Below are positions 35,741 to 47,564 of a stretch of DNA of 64,000 bases, one piece after another. The notes under the pieces were generated by a model. That model was not told where the DNA came from. It worked only from the letters and a program-made list of their open reading frames with translations, and did no database searches. The position numbers were made by a program, and so were the translations under genes. Each line of letters opens with the position of its first letter. Position 1 is the stretch's first letter. The stretch lies in the NCBI GenBank assembly GCA_022393335.1, contig JAJEKB010021378.1, positions 662,711 to 726,710 of the forward strand, in the 5' to 3' direction. The stretch comes from Macrotrachela quadricornifera. Its lineage: Eukaryota; Rotifera; Eurotatoria; Philodinida; Philodinidae.

Positions 35741-36590
35741 AATACAAATGGGAAACATCGATTTTTATATGTATTTGATCAGAAAAAATGTTATTTTTTT
35801 TATTTTTTAGTTGCATTGGTGTCTCTCCTTTAAGTCATGTAGCTCTTTTACTGTTCTAATTGCCTTTAGTCTTGCTAGTGCGTTTTGTCTTCGTATGCTC
35901 CTTTTGCGTCCTACAATTCTTGTATATTTAGTCCCTTTACTCTCTCTTGTCTTATTTTCTTCTACTGTTTAGAGAAATTTGCTTTCTTTAGTGTCTTCAG
36001 AGTTTCTAACTATTTTGCTCTGTTTTCTGATTTTAAGCTTTTTGAGTTCGTTCACTCCTTTTAGTATTTTCAATCCTTACAAACTCTTTAGTCGATTTAG
36101 TCTTTATATCTATTCTAGATGCTTTAATGCCATTAGGTTTTTTACCCATTGTACTCTCTTTACCTCTTTTACTTACTTCGAGCGTTTTAGTCTCTTTTTA
36201 GTTCCTTTTCGCCTTCAATTCGTTTAACCCCTGCGCTGCTTTATTAGTTTTTCTGTTCTGACCTGCTTGAGTTTCTTTTATTTCATTCAATTCCTTGATT
36301 AAAATTAGTAAATGAGTTACATATTGAGTAGAAAAGATAGGTGGTGAACTAAGATAAAGCAATTCCCGTTTTAATCGATGACCACTGTGTGCAGCGCAGT
36401 AAACTTGATCTTTGAATAAAGACCGAATCAAAGTATATCAGCTAAGTCTACATGTGAGTCGAGAAGGACATTACTGAAACTCATTTTATTTTTGGTTTCA
36501 TTTCGTGAGTCGACGCCACAATGTATTTCAGTCGTATTATAATTGAAGTTCTCGTTTCATATGTTTCAAATGATGTGTGAAAGAGACATA
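35741..36590. other. Pyrimidine-rich low-complexity stretch
   Basis: 35820-36240 is T- and C-rich on the plus strand with irregular TTTAGT words (CTTTAGTC, TTTTAGTC, CTTTAGTG). No gene. Confidence 0.4.
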
Positions 36591-36594
36591 TGTA

Positions 36595-37002
36595 TGGAGA
36601 TAGGTAGATAGATAGATCCGTAAATCGAGATATTAATTGGCAGTTAAATAGATACATACGTAGATGGATGGATAGATAAGTAGATTGAGAAATAAATAAA
36701 TAGATAGATAGATAGATATAAATAGGTGTGTAGTTGGATTGTTAGATACATAGGTAGAAACATACATGGATAGGTAGGTAAATAGACACACAAATAGGTG
36801 GACAGATAGATGAATGTATCTATGTATCTATCTACCTGTTCATTTATCTATTTATCTACAGATGAATAGACAAATAAATAAGTAGATAAATACATGGATA
36901 GAGAGATTAGCTAAATAGATAGATGATTAGACAGTTAGGTACTTCAATAGATGAATAAGTGCGTAAGTAGATAGATAGTTAGATAGATAGATTGGTAAGC
37001 AC
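36595..37002 (+). repeat. Degenerate GATA (TAGA) microsatellite
   Basis: Long imperfect run of TAGA/GATA words on the plus strand, with a short switch to the complement (ATCTATGTATCTATCTAC near 36818). It runs into the second assembly gap and probably caused it. Confidence 0.85.
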
Positions 37003-37402
37003 NNNNNNNNNNNNNNNNNNNNNNNNNNNNNNNNNNNNNNNNNNNNNNNNNNNNNNNNNNNNNNNNNNNNNNNNNNNNNNNNNNNNNNNNNNNNNNNNNN
37101 NNNNNNNNNNNNNNNNNNNNNNNNNNNNNNNNNNNNNNNNNNNNNNNNNNNNNNNNNNNNNNNNNNNNNNNNNNNNNNNNNNNNNNNNNNNNNNNNNNNN
37201 NNNNNNNNNNNNNNNNNNNNNNNNNNNNNNNNNNNNNNNNNNNNNNNNNNNNNNNNNNNNNNNNNNNNNNNNNNNNNNNNNNNNNNNNNNNNNNNNNNNN
37301 NNNNNNNNNNNNNNNNNNNNNNNNNNNNNNNNNNNNNNNNNNNNNNNNNNNNNNNNNNNNNNNNNNNNNNNNNNNNNNNNNNNNNNNNNNNNNNNNNNNN
37401 NN
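37003..37402. other. Assembly gap, 400 N
   Basis: Exactly 400 unknown bases directly after the microsatellite. Confidence 0.99.
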
Positions 37403-37649
37403 CCTTATGCATAGAGATTAAGCTCAAAAGCGATTAATCAGTTGGGAAGATTCCCTCGTTAGAGACGGAATGATATAGCAACATTATATGGTTTAAGTTG
37501 AAAGATTTATTAATTACCGAGTACAAATGAAAAATACTTCTCAGAATAACAACTATAATTTCTTGTAAAACATCTGAGAAGTCATTTTGATGAATACTGT
37601 GTTTTTTCGTTGTCAAAATTTCAGCCATACTCTATCACTAGTTTCATTT

Positions 37650-40600
37650 TCATAACAGAACTCTTCTTGAAACTTTTCCCGAAGTTTCAATCAAATGCTG
37701 TGCATCGTCAACATCGATATAATTCGCCCAAAGGATCAGTTCTGTCAAAGTCTATGTGAAATGATGATGGTAAAAATGTGGTAGATGAGCAAAAAATACG
37801 ACATACTGTATTAGTTTGCAATCCATTACCTAGATACTGTGCACCTTTAGCATGGATTTGATTACTTCCAAGATGCAGCATTGTCAGAGCCTATGTAAAA
37901 TGATGGAAGTGAAAGTGTGACTGGTAAGCAGATAACATGACTCACGGTATTGCTTTGCAAACCATTGGCGAGATGTCGTGCACCTTCATCTCCAATTTCA
38001 TTATCTATGAGATACAGTGTTGTGAGAGCCTATGTAAGATGAAGACGATGAATGTGCGAAAGATGGCCAGAGAATATGACTCACTATGTTATTTCGCAGA
38101 GCATCGCCCAGATACTTTGCACCTCTATCACCGATTTTATTCTCCGAAAGATCTAATGTTGCCAAGATCTATGTGAAATGATGGTAGTGAGAATGTGATA
38201 GATGAGCAGAGAACATAACTTACTGTGTTAGTTTGCAAAGCATCAGCAAGATATTGTGCACCTTTATCATCGATACAGTTCTGTGGAAGATTCAGTGTTG
38301 TTAGAGTCTATGTAAAGTGATGACAATGAAAATGTGATTGATAAACAAAAAACATGACCAACTGTGTTAGTTTGCAACGCATTGGCTAGATACTGTGCAC
38401 CTATTTTGCTAATTTTGTTACTCTCAAGATCCAAAGTTGTCAAAATCTATGCAAAATGATGACAGTGAATGTATAACTGATAAGAAGAACATGACTCACT
38501 GTATGCGATTGAATAACATTAGCTAAATGCTTCATGCCTTCATCACGAATTTCGTTTACTCCCAATGCCAGTGTTATGAGAGTCTGCATAGGATGAAGAT
38601 AATAAAAGTATGGTAGACGAACAGAAAACATGACTTACTTTGTTAGTTTTTAAACCATTGGCTAGATACTGGGCTCCTTCATCACTAATTTTATTATAGC
38701 GAAGATCCAATGTTGTTAAAGTCTGTGCAATGATGATGGCGAAAATGTAATTAATGAGAAGAGAACATGACTCACTGTGTTAGTTTGTAAAGTATTGGCT
38801 AGATACTGTATCCCTTCGACACCAATTCCACTACCTGCAAGATTCAGTGTTGTCAAAGTCTATGTAAATCGAAGATGATGAAAATGTGTATGACGAACAG
38901 AAAATATAACTTACTATGTTAGTCTGCAGAGCGCTGGCTACATACTGTGCACCCTTACTACCAATTTCGTTACTTCCAAGAGCCAGTGTTGTTAAAGTCT
39001 ATGTATAATGGTAATAGTGGAAGTATGATCAACGCGCAAAGAACAGAACTCACTGAGTTAGTTTGTAAACTATTGGCAAGATATTGTGCACCTTCATCAC
39101 TGATTTCGTTATAGTTAAGATCCAATGTGGTTAGAGTCTGTATAATGATGATGATGAAAATGTAAATGATGAGAAAACAACAACATGACTCACTGTATTA
39201 CTTTGCAGAGCGTTGGCTAGATGTTGTGCACCATCATCGCCGATTTGATTACTCTTAAGATCCAATATTGTCAAAGTCTATGTGGAATAGTAATTATAAA
39301 AATGTAGTAGATAAACAAAGAGTATGACTTACTGTGTTAGTTTCCAAACTATTGGCTAGATATCGTGCACCTTCAGCACCAATTTTATTACTCGAAAGAA
39401 TCAGTGCTATCAAAGTCTGTATATACTGATGATGGTAAAAATAGTAGATGAGAGAGGAACATAACTTACTTTATTAGTTTGCAAAGCATTAGCAAGATAC
39501 TGTGCACCTTTATCGGCAATTTTATTATAATAAATATCCAATGTTGTCAGAGCCTATGTAACGATGATGGTGAAAATATAATAGATAAGTAAAGAACATG
39601 ACTTACTGTGTTATTTTTCAGGCCATTAGCCAAATACTGTATGTCTTCATCATTGATTTCATTAAGTTGCAAACTCAGTGTTGTGATAGTCTTTGTAAAA
39701 GGAGGATGGTGAGTATAAAAAAACTATTGTAAAACTCGTCCTACCGTGTTTCTTTGTAATGCAGTAGCTAGTTGAGGCAACTTCCGATTGCCTTTAAAGT
39801 AATTTTGAAGATAGAGTTCGGTATGTACCTATATGAACATTCAAATCAAAGTGTAGGTCTCCTCTTAGAAGTATGGGTTAATACCAAAGTGTTTGAAATA
39901 CGTTTTATTTCACATATACCTTGGCTTAGTTAAATGATAAAATCTTTATAATAACAAATCCTTATTGACCTATATTTATAGGTATTTTCCCATACATCCA
40001 AAATGAAAACTCCACATGAAAGTATAATTACTCATTTAAAAAAATATAAATGAATAGTTTTTGAATAACTTTTGAAGAAAATGACATAGAAAGTTGCAGT
40101 TTTCACTATTGGAAGAAGAAAATAAAGACGTAACGCAACATATGTGAGAAGATTTTTCTAACTACTTTCTTAAGAGTTTTATGTAAACTTCTAGCTACGA
40201 CTAATAGAATATCATGCCATTTTTCCAAGAAAATAATCGAAAAATCTTTTTATAAATGGTTCGATGTGTTTTCATTTTCTCTTTCCAATGGTGGAAACCA
40301 CAGCTCTCTATGTCATTTTCTTTGAAAGATACTTAAAAAATAGTCACTCAACCTTTTTTTGAAATAGACAATTTCTAATGGCATGATCTGATGATTTTCT
40401 TATAGATGATTAAACATGAGGATCTGTATGGCATTAGTATTTCTCTTTACAAAGGTTGGGAAAAGTATTAGAAATTTTTAAATAACTTGTTTAGTTGTCA
40501 AACATAACGATAAGGTAACTATCAATGAACATTCTTGATATTTATGAAATTGTATTGCGAAATAAAGAAGAATTTTTAAAAAAATGTCTATAATATTTCA

Positions 40601-41104
40601 TTCATACTCGAAATAATGACTAGTAATACTTTCATGTAGATTTTCTATTTTGAGTATAAAGGAAAAACCTGTTTGTGCAAGTCAATGAAGATTTATTAGT
40701 AAAGTTTCTGCAGATATTTTCATGTTATCATTTACCTGGGTCAAGATATGTGCGAAAATTCCATTGTATCGATATCGACATATAAATTTCTGTTCTTTTG
40801 TTTAATATTCAACGAAAAACAAAAAACTGATTTAAACTTTTTATAATGATGATGAACGGTTTCTGATGTATTACTAAAGTATTGAGTATTTTTTGAAAGT
40901 AATGGGAATGAAACTCGTTATTTTTCTAAAATGATAAAAGGCAAAATTTACCTGGTATCGATGATATGTGTCGGTAATTGCATTCAGCCGTGTACACACA
41001 TTACGAACTGATAGCAGAATTGTTAATTGATCGAGATTGTCTAATATACGATAGACAAATTCGATCGGTAACGTATGAAGAGATGCAGTAATTTTGTTAG
41101 ACAT
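37650..41104 (-). CDS. F-box-like protein with a 15-exon LRR array
   Basis: Minus strand, 18 exons, 522 residues. Exon 1 (41104-40952) carries an F-box-like start: LHTLPIEFVYRILDNLDQL. Exon 2 (40789-40736) is short (KFICRYRYNGIFAHILTQ). Then 15 exons of exactly 84 bp, each in phase 0 and each one 28-residue leucine-rich repeat of ribonuclease-inhibitor type, for example TLTILDLKSNQIGDDG; they start at 39745, 39607, 39470, 39333, 39194, 39054, 38915, 38776, 38639, 38500, 38363, 38224, 38085, 37946 and 37807 (lower ends). The last exon (37751-37650) holds a final repeat, a basic tail and TGA. The 15 introns between repeat exons are 53-56 bp; the first two introns are 162 and 907 bp. All the repeats I translated are intact. 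Such proteins usually recruit substrates to an SCF ubiquitin ligase through the LRR surface. The F-box call is moderate; the LRR call is firm. Confidence 0.85.
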
Positions 41105-41630
41105 GTGTTGTTTTGTTCGAACAATATGTTTAATTAAAATGTGCGTTGAAAGTTTTATTCTTTATATGTGTGTGTGTGCACGTACTTCTTGAAAATGTTT
41201 CAGCAATATTTATAATGATTTTGCATTGTTTTGTCAATGATAAGTACTGTAAAAGTATAATGGAAGCAATCGAACGAAAATGTCTTGTACGAGCAATCAC
41301 ACATGGTTCTTTATTCTTGATTTCATCTGAATTATTTATTCATATTCTTCTCGGTTATTAAAAAAAAGACTTTTCATTCTTCTCTCTTAAAAAAACGAAC
41401 GTCTGAAAGAAAACAAAAAAAAATGGATGCATGCATAAAGAAAAGCATATATTACAATTAACGTTGTGCACAAAGAAACCAATAAGTTTCTGGTAGTATT
41501 ATTTTAAAATGCACTAATTTTTATTGTTACGCTTGAAAATGCTTCCAAAAATGAACTGTAAGCATTTACAATTGTTTAATAGAAGGAGTCTTGAATGATG
41601 TAAATATATACCACAAGGTGTAATGAAATA

Positions 41631-41716
41631 GGGGTCGATAAGTCCAGCTCTAGTTCAGTTCAGTTCAAAAGAACTGTTTGAACAGTTTCTCTGAACTGAA
41701 CTTATCAATCCCTAGT
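41631..41716. repeat. Mini-foldback, about 85 bp
   Basis: TAGGGGTCGATAAGT at the left and ACTTATCAATCCCTA at the right are inverted, with CAGTTCAGTTC/GAACTGAAC arms between. TAGGG ends are common in hAT-type MITEs. No clear 8-bp duplication. Confidence 0.5.
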
Positions 41717-41719
41717 AAT

Positions 41720-42165
41720 GAATTAATACAGTCTTAGATGCACAAGAAGACAGGAAAAAAAGGAAAAGAAAAGAAAAGAGAAAACAACTACAAGAAAAAC
41801 TAGTTAAGAAGAAGAAAGAAAGCAAAAAATACACGTGGCTACTATCATATACTCAAAAAATCAAGCCATCGAAGAAGAAGTGTATCATACCTTTCGGATA
41901 GAAGTCTCTCTCATTTCATACGAAAAAAATGACTCAACTAATCAGTTTTGCTCTTATGAAACGTATCCCAATAAAACATATTATTATAAAAAGATGAACG
42001 ACCTAAATCTGATTTATCTATTCGTTTTAATCTTTTCTTGTTATGTTTTTTACATATTCTTCTAATGCCATCTCTTTTGTTATCTAATAGAGATCTGTTC
42101 CTCGTGCAAAGGAATTATCGACAAGGATACATGTTTTTTCGAATTATATTCATTGACTTCGGCGT
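41720..42165. other. No gene seen
   Basis: Purine-rich to 41830, then an open frame of 76 codons (41835-42065) with no recognisable domain. Confidence 0.35.
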
Positions 42166-42167
42166 TT

Positions 42168-43128
42168 TATCATAAAGGATGACCCAGGTATGCTGATTCG
42201 ATTTTTATAATTAATTTTTCTGTGTTAAAACGTGCACCTGAAAATTCGTCTCTATGATAGAAAGATGCAGTAAAACACACTCTACAAGCTGATCTGTGAT
42301 TGATCTCTTCTAACTCATATAGTAGGAACGTTATAAGCTTAGAAATATGCCTCACAAAAAAGGAAAATTAACCGTGAACTCGATCTCAGTATTTTTGCTC
42401 GAACTTCTGTTCTTCAGGTCTTCTTGAACAAATTCATTTTTTTAATAAGAGCACCATGAAATTCTCTATAAAGTCATACTTCAATTTTAATCTCAGAACT
42501 TCAATCAAGAAAACTAAACAAATTATATGACAGGCGGAAAAAATGAAAACTCTGCACATTTGGTATTCTTTTGACTGGAACGTTTTCCCTTCCTACTATT
42601 TCCGTGAAAAAGCTTCGCAAAAGTAAGAGCTGAGTTTGTGTTTACTAGTTTTGAATGTACTCGTTCTCGTGGTCTGTAGACGGATTTTTTTAAGAGCAGA
42701 CGGCGTGCTAGAGAATGAAGTTTCAAAAATCGAAAACGCCTATTTCCGACAATATGCTCAAGCACGAAATAGAAAACATTATAGATGTTTGATATTGTAG
42801 TTAGGTAGAAAAGAGCAATCATTTCTGATCATATCAGAATAAACCCGATCGAAAACTCTTTTGTTTTGACAGAGTTACAGAACTTTTGCTGGAAGCACCA
42901 CCACACGAAAAAAGTTCACGGTTAATTTTTCTTGTTTCTGAAGCATATTTCTAAGCTTAAAACGTTCCTACTATATGAGTTAGAGGAGATCAATTATAGA
43001 CCATTTTGTAGAGCGTGTTTTACTGCATCTTTCTATCATAGAGACGAATTTTCAAGTACACGTTTTAACACAGAAAAATTAATTATAAAAATCGAGTCAG
43101 CATACCCGAGCTACCCTTTATTCTAAAC
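42168..43128. mobile_element. Non-autonomous element with inverted repeats of about 215 bp
   Basis: 42168-42380 and 42912-43128 are inverted copies; shared words include GGTATGCTGA at the tips, GAAAGATGCAGTAAAACA, and TTAACCGTGAACT at the inner ends. The 530-bp core has no transposase. Open frames in both arms translate to the same peptide, which is a consequence of the inversion. Exact ends and a target duplication could not be fixed. Confidence 0.75.
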
Positions 43129-43129
43129 A

Positions 43130-43635
43130 TGGGCAGTTTAATCTTGTGCTATTTAATTTATTGAGATACGCGAACATTCGATAGCAAATTTATGTTAGTA
43201 AGAAGCGCATGATGTAATTTCGGTCGTCTTCCTTATAAATCGATTTAAGTTGAAAATTTTTTACTAAGTTAAGCCAATTCTGTAAGTGATGCATACATTG
43301 AAGTTGCTGCTTTAGGGATGAACGATCAACCTGTAGATCTTTATTAGCAAAGCTGAAATTGTTAGATGTGTGCTAACATATCACACAATCAACCTGCCTA
43401 ATCTTGGTGGAATTACGTTTTTTTCATTTTCTCTCCTCGATATCGCAATACGTTCAAATTAGATAAGGCTGATACTATCAGAAGATATATAAGTCAAAAT
43501 GCCCTTCTTCCAGTTTTTATAAGTGAAATATAGCACCGTGGTGGAATCACCAAAAATAATAACTGAATTTGAGTCTTCTGTGAAAAGTTAAAAACTTTAT
43601 CTCAACTTCAAATATGACGAGAAAGTTTTCTTTCG
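43130..43635. other. No gene seen
   Basis: AT-rich, no gene or defined repeat. Confidence 0.35.
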
Positions 43636-44662
43636 GAAACTTATACATAGGGTACTATAGAAGTTTTGCAACCAGGCTCTTCTAAAAGCTTCAGTTTCCA
43701 TTGAAGTAACGGGTGTCAAAGAATAAATGAGCCTCTCAGTATTTTGCATATATTCCACTCATTTTTCAGTGTTTAAGAAAAAATTTTTTTATCAAAAGAT
43801 TCCTCGTGAAGATCTCTACAAAACGTATATATTTTTATTATCTTAAATAGTCTCCATTATTTTATGACATACGATACAATCGTTTTGCCCAAGAATTACA
43901 ACTTTCAAACACAACATTTTAAATCTGCGATCATTGTTGCTTTGAATGTCACACTATTCAAAAAGCAAAATATACCACAAGATGCAGCGTGAAAAGCTCT
44001 ACAATCTACAATATAAAGCTTATGCTCATTGTGTATTTTTTCTTTAAAAACAAACAATATTCTGAGTGACCAATTCTCAACGCTACCATGGGTAGTTTAG
44101 AGAATTTTGATTTTACTTTCAAAGCAAAAAGGACATAATTAAAATAAAACTACTGTTTGTAAATTGTAGAGTTTTTCATGCTGCATCTTGTGGTGTATTT
44201 TATTGTTTTTTAAATAAAACGTATCAGGTGATAAATAAGAAAAAAAATACGTTCGTCGCATATGAAAAAGAAATACTTTTTGCAACATCGAATTTTGATC
44301 GTTCAGAATTTTGTCAATTTTCATAGTAGATAAATGCGGCTATGAAATAAGTTGTTTTCTGTAATTTGTACAGCTTTTCACACTGCATCTTATGATATGT
44401 TTTGTTCTTTGTTTAATAGAGGATATCAGCCAAATCAAAGATGAAATGCAAGATTCTTCTATTTATGATGGATCATACGTTAGCAGGTTGCGTGCACCTA
44501 CTATAAAAGCAATGACAGACTGCAGCGAACTACTAGACTTAGAAGTCTGAAACTTTGCATATAATCCTAAATATGTGTGAAAATTATAGCAAAATACTTA
44601 AACTAAATCTGCGGCTATTGGAAGAGTCGGGCTGCAAAACTTTTGCAGTGCCCCATGTATAT
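43636..44662. mobile_element. Foldback element A with internal subrepeats
   Basis: The ends are TATACATAGGGTACT (about 43643) and its counterpart AGTGCCCCATGTATA (about 44650), continuing inward with AAGTTTTGCA and GGCTCTTC versus GAGTCGGGC. Inside are one inverted (about 43980) and two direct (about 44160 and 44370) copies of a motif of the form GTAGAG-TTTTCA-GCTGCATCTTGTGG, spaced about 210 bp. The same motif recurs in the elements at 52.2 and 54.1 kb. Inserted in or next to the hAT remnant that follows. Confidence 0.65.
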
Positions 44663-45667
44663 CGATAAAATTTTGATAATGCTTCTTCACAAATACTTTG
44701 TCTACCATAAAACATATCAGGAATATCTGCTAAACCAAAATAGGCTCCAATATCGATGCCAGTTTAAATTAATGTTAATAAAACATCATTTTCTAATGAA
44801 TTAAATGAGTGAGAACTAGCAACTACGAATTTTAATTCGGCATCTTTAAGTTTTAACTTATATTTTTCTGGTAATGCCTTTTTATTATAAACAAATTTTG
44901 GCTGAATAACAGATGCAGTTGTTTGAACGTTTTGTCCTTCTTTATCAGCTAAATTTATTTTTGATTTCGGTTTACAATGTTTAAGATGATTATGTAAACC
45001 ATTTAATTCATAATTTTTTCTTTTGCCATCAGCAGCTTTTTTCTTACGTGTTCTATAAACCATATGACAATAATTACGAGCTGCCCAACCTTCCAATATA
45101 TCAATTAAACCATTTTCATTTTTCTTTCCAACTAATGCTGCATCATTTTTTCATACTTCATTGTTATCTTTTTCATTTTTAACCAATTCAAAATGTTTAG
45201 ATTTCAATCGACTTTGAATTATCTGTGCAGTAAGATTATCAACATCCATTATTTTGAGAGAAATGTGACCAGTATGTATTTATGTCTGTGTAATTGGTGT
45301 AAGGTTGCTCTCTCTTTGTTAATTAGACATAAGTCAGCGTATTGAAAATAAAAATTGAATTAATATCAAAGAGTAAACATGAAAGCAAATATAGAATCAA
45401 TGCATGACAATGTTCTTATTATTAAGACATAATCCATAATAAATAAAAAAAACTTTTATTTGATAAAAACTTGAAAGAATGAAAAGCTGGATTTTTCATT
45501 TCAAAATGGAATTGTTACTCTTTTCCTTTCAATAACTATATTAAAAACAGACTTTTAGTATCTTACTAACAAAAAATTAAGTAAGATACTTAATTTTCTA
45601 AAACCGATAAAAACTGGCCGTTCTAACTGGTTCAACCAGTCCGACCGGATTGAACCGGTTACAACAC
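44663..45667 (-). pseudogene. hAT transposon, 5' half, broken
   Basis: Minus strand. The terminus CAGTGTTGTAACCGGTTCA ends at about 45667 and is hAT-like. The transposase starts at 45250 (MDVDNLTAQIIQSRLKSKHF), reaches EV, then TGA where a Trp is expected at the start of the BED finger, then continues (NYCHMVYRTRKKKA, LNGLHNHLKHCK) to a TAA near 44762. The frame still reads as protein afterwards (GAYFGLADIPDMFYG) until foldback element A begins at 44660. The catalytic core and 3' end are missing. The BED-type zinc finger would bind the element's ends; this copy is dead. Confidence 0.65.
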
Positions 45668-45669
45668 TG

Positions 45670-47564
45670 CTTGCAGCCTTGTTTATATAATATCTTTTGT
45701 TACTTTTTTCTTCTCCTTGTCTCTACTTGTCAACAAAAAAGTAAATGCTATTATTAGATATATCTGTACAATTTATTTTTCTTTTTTCATTGTTATATAT
45801 ACATAATACATACAGGGGGAGGGTGTGGAAATCAGTCAAGCAAACTATAACGCGTTTCGAGCTTGCTTAAGGATCTCATCAGGTAGTTAGAACTTCATAA
45901 TTAGCCAAATATTTTCAAGATCAGAAACTAATGTGTTAGCTTATGGTTTCAATAGAAAGGGTATTATTGGTGTTGTTTATTTAATATATAATAGATTTAA
46001 GAGTGTAATATATGATGAATGATGGATTATTTTATTTGGTGTTATCAGTAATGTTTTTTGGATAAGGTAGCTATGTTTTTGATTAATTTTATGCCTTTAG
46101 AATCTAGTCATGATTATTGAAATAATATGATGACATTCATTGATTGCATATATGATTTAGTACATTACCAAAGATGAACAATTCTGTGATTACTTTATAT
46201 TATTCGGCATATAGATATTATTTAGGGAGCTTATCAGGCTTTATTTTAGTATGTTTTGATTCTGTTCTAACGAATATTTCGCCGTCGTTTAGTGCAGAAA
46301 AAATTGTCGTTGACGATTTTTAGTTTGTTTTCATAGGTTTGTGTTTTATTGGAAAATAATGTTCATATGTAGAAAAGAGAGAACAAAAAATAGCTTAGTT
46401 TTTAATGTAAAAGTGTTTTTATATTCATATGCTTTGAAATTAGAATATTTTAAATTCACTGATTACATTTATTTTGATTTTGACTTCTTGTCAGTGGTGT
46501 TGAAGAATGATTTTGACTTTCTTGATATCTTAAATAGGTTGACTTTGACGGTTAGATGGATTGTCATATATATCCTGATCGTTGACTGTATTGTTGAGCA
46601 TTTCTGTTGTATTTTGAATGGCAGTTCAATTATCGGTATTCGATACTGACATCTAACCAGCAAAATTAAAAATAATTTTGTTGTTTATTGTTAAATTCAA
46701 ATGCTTTGGTTGACTATTTATATCATTTTGAAAATCTATTAATAGAAAGGACATATTTTTTAGTACAAGTGTAAGACAAGTTTTATTATATTTTGTGATT
46801 TCTACTTACAAATATTGTTTTGAATGATTGGTGCATGAGTTTTGATTACATTGTCAGTTTCTCTTTGATTATTAGCCATTGAATGAATAGATAATTAGAA
46901 AAATCTAGACTAAGAATGAAAATTCTAGAGGTTTGTCAATCATCTGTAATCTATTTTTTTTGTGGCCATATAATCTAAGAACAACCTGACTAATATGTCA
47001 TATCAAAGAAAAGTGAAATCCATTAGTTACATAAATGATTTTTAGTGCATCTTTTGTTTGGCTAATATATTATGATAGTGAGAAATAAAATGAATAAAAT
47101 TAAAAAGAAGCACACCTCTAGACCTATCAAAGAAAAAGTTCTCTCGGAAAATATTCCTATTTAATATTTATTTGTATTAGTACATATGAAAGTTCTTGAA
47201 AATAGAAGATCTTCTACATGTGAACAGTTCCAAAGATATATTTATTTGCCTTTTTTCAATGTCAAGATTTATGAAAAGAACGTATAATAGACAAAAAAGA
47301 ACAGAGATGAACATTTTTTAGAACAAGCAAAAAACTTCAAAATTTGTGTTTAGTTTTATAATGATAAGTCAAACATCTTTTTGTGAGAAATAAGGTTGAG
47401 CGATAATTCTATGATATTGCAAGAGAAAAAGAAATTTTATTTTGTCAAAACACTATTTTCAAATTTATTTCTTCCTTTAAAGACATCATTATCGGTTTTT
47501 ACAGGAAAAAATGTTATTAGTAAAATATAACGCCGAAAAAAAGATATTGTCTTTGAAATTCGAT
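45670..47564. other. No gene recognised; C-poor segment
   Basis: 45940-46900 has very few C on the plus strand (one 60-base line has none) while G remains common, so strand asymmetry is strong. A 102-codon frame (46341-46649) is rich in Phe, Tyr and Ile and shows no domain. Nothing else recognised. Confidence 0.35.

Noticed and set aside
20788..37427. Open frames made of unknown residues across the two gaps
   Set aside because: They are only runs of N translated as unknown amino acids.
37800..39830. Regular 139-bp periodicity resembling a CRISPR array or satellite
   Set aside because: The periodic unit is an 84-bp coding LRR exon plus a short intron with proper splice sites; this is eukaryotic DNA.
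42170..43126. Small frames in both arms of the 42-kb element with the same protein
   Set aside because: Inverted-repeat artefact; no homology recognised.
24921..45250. In-frame TGA at Trp positions in a GPCR copy and a hAT gene, suggesting TGA is read as Trp
   Set aside because: Intact genes here use TGG for Trp throughout and some end in TGA (the LRR gene and the SK-type gene). Single G-to-A mutations explain both cases.
45820..45900. Possible LTR or retroelement boundary (GGGGGAGGGTG near 45816)
   Set aside because: No second copy, no primer-binding site and no reverse transcriptase in the window.
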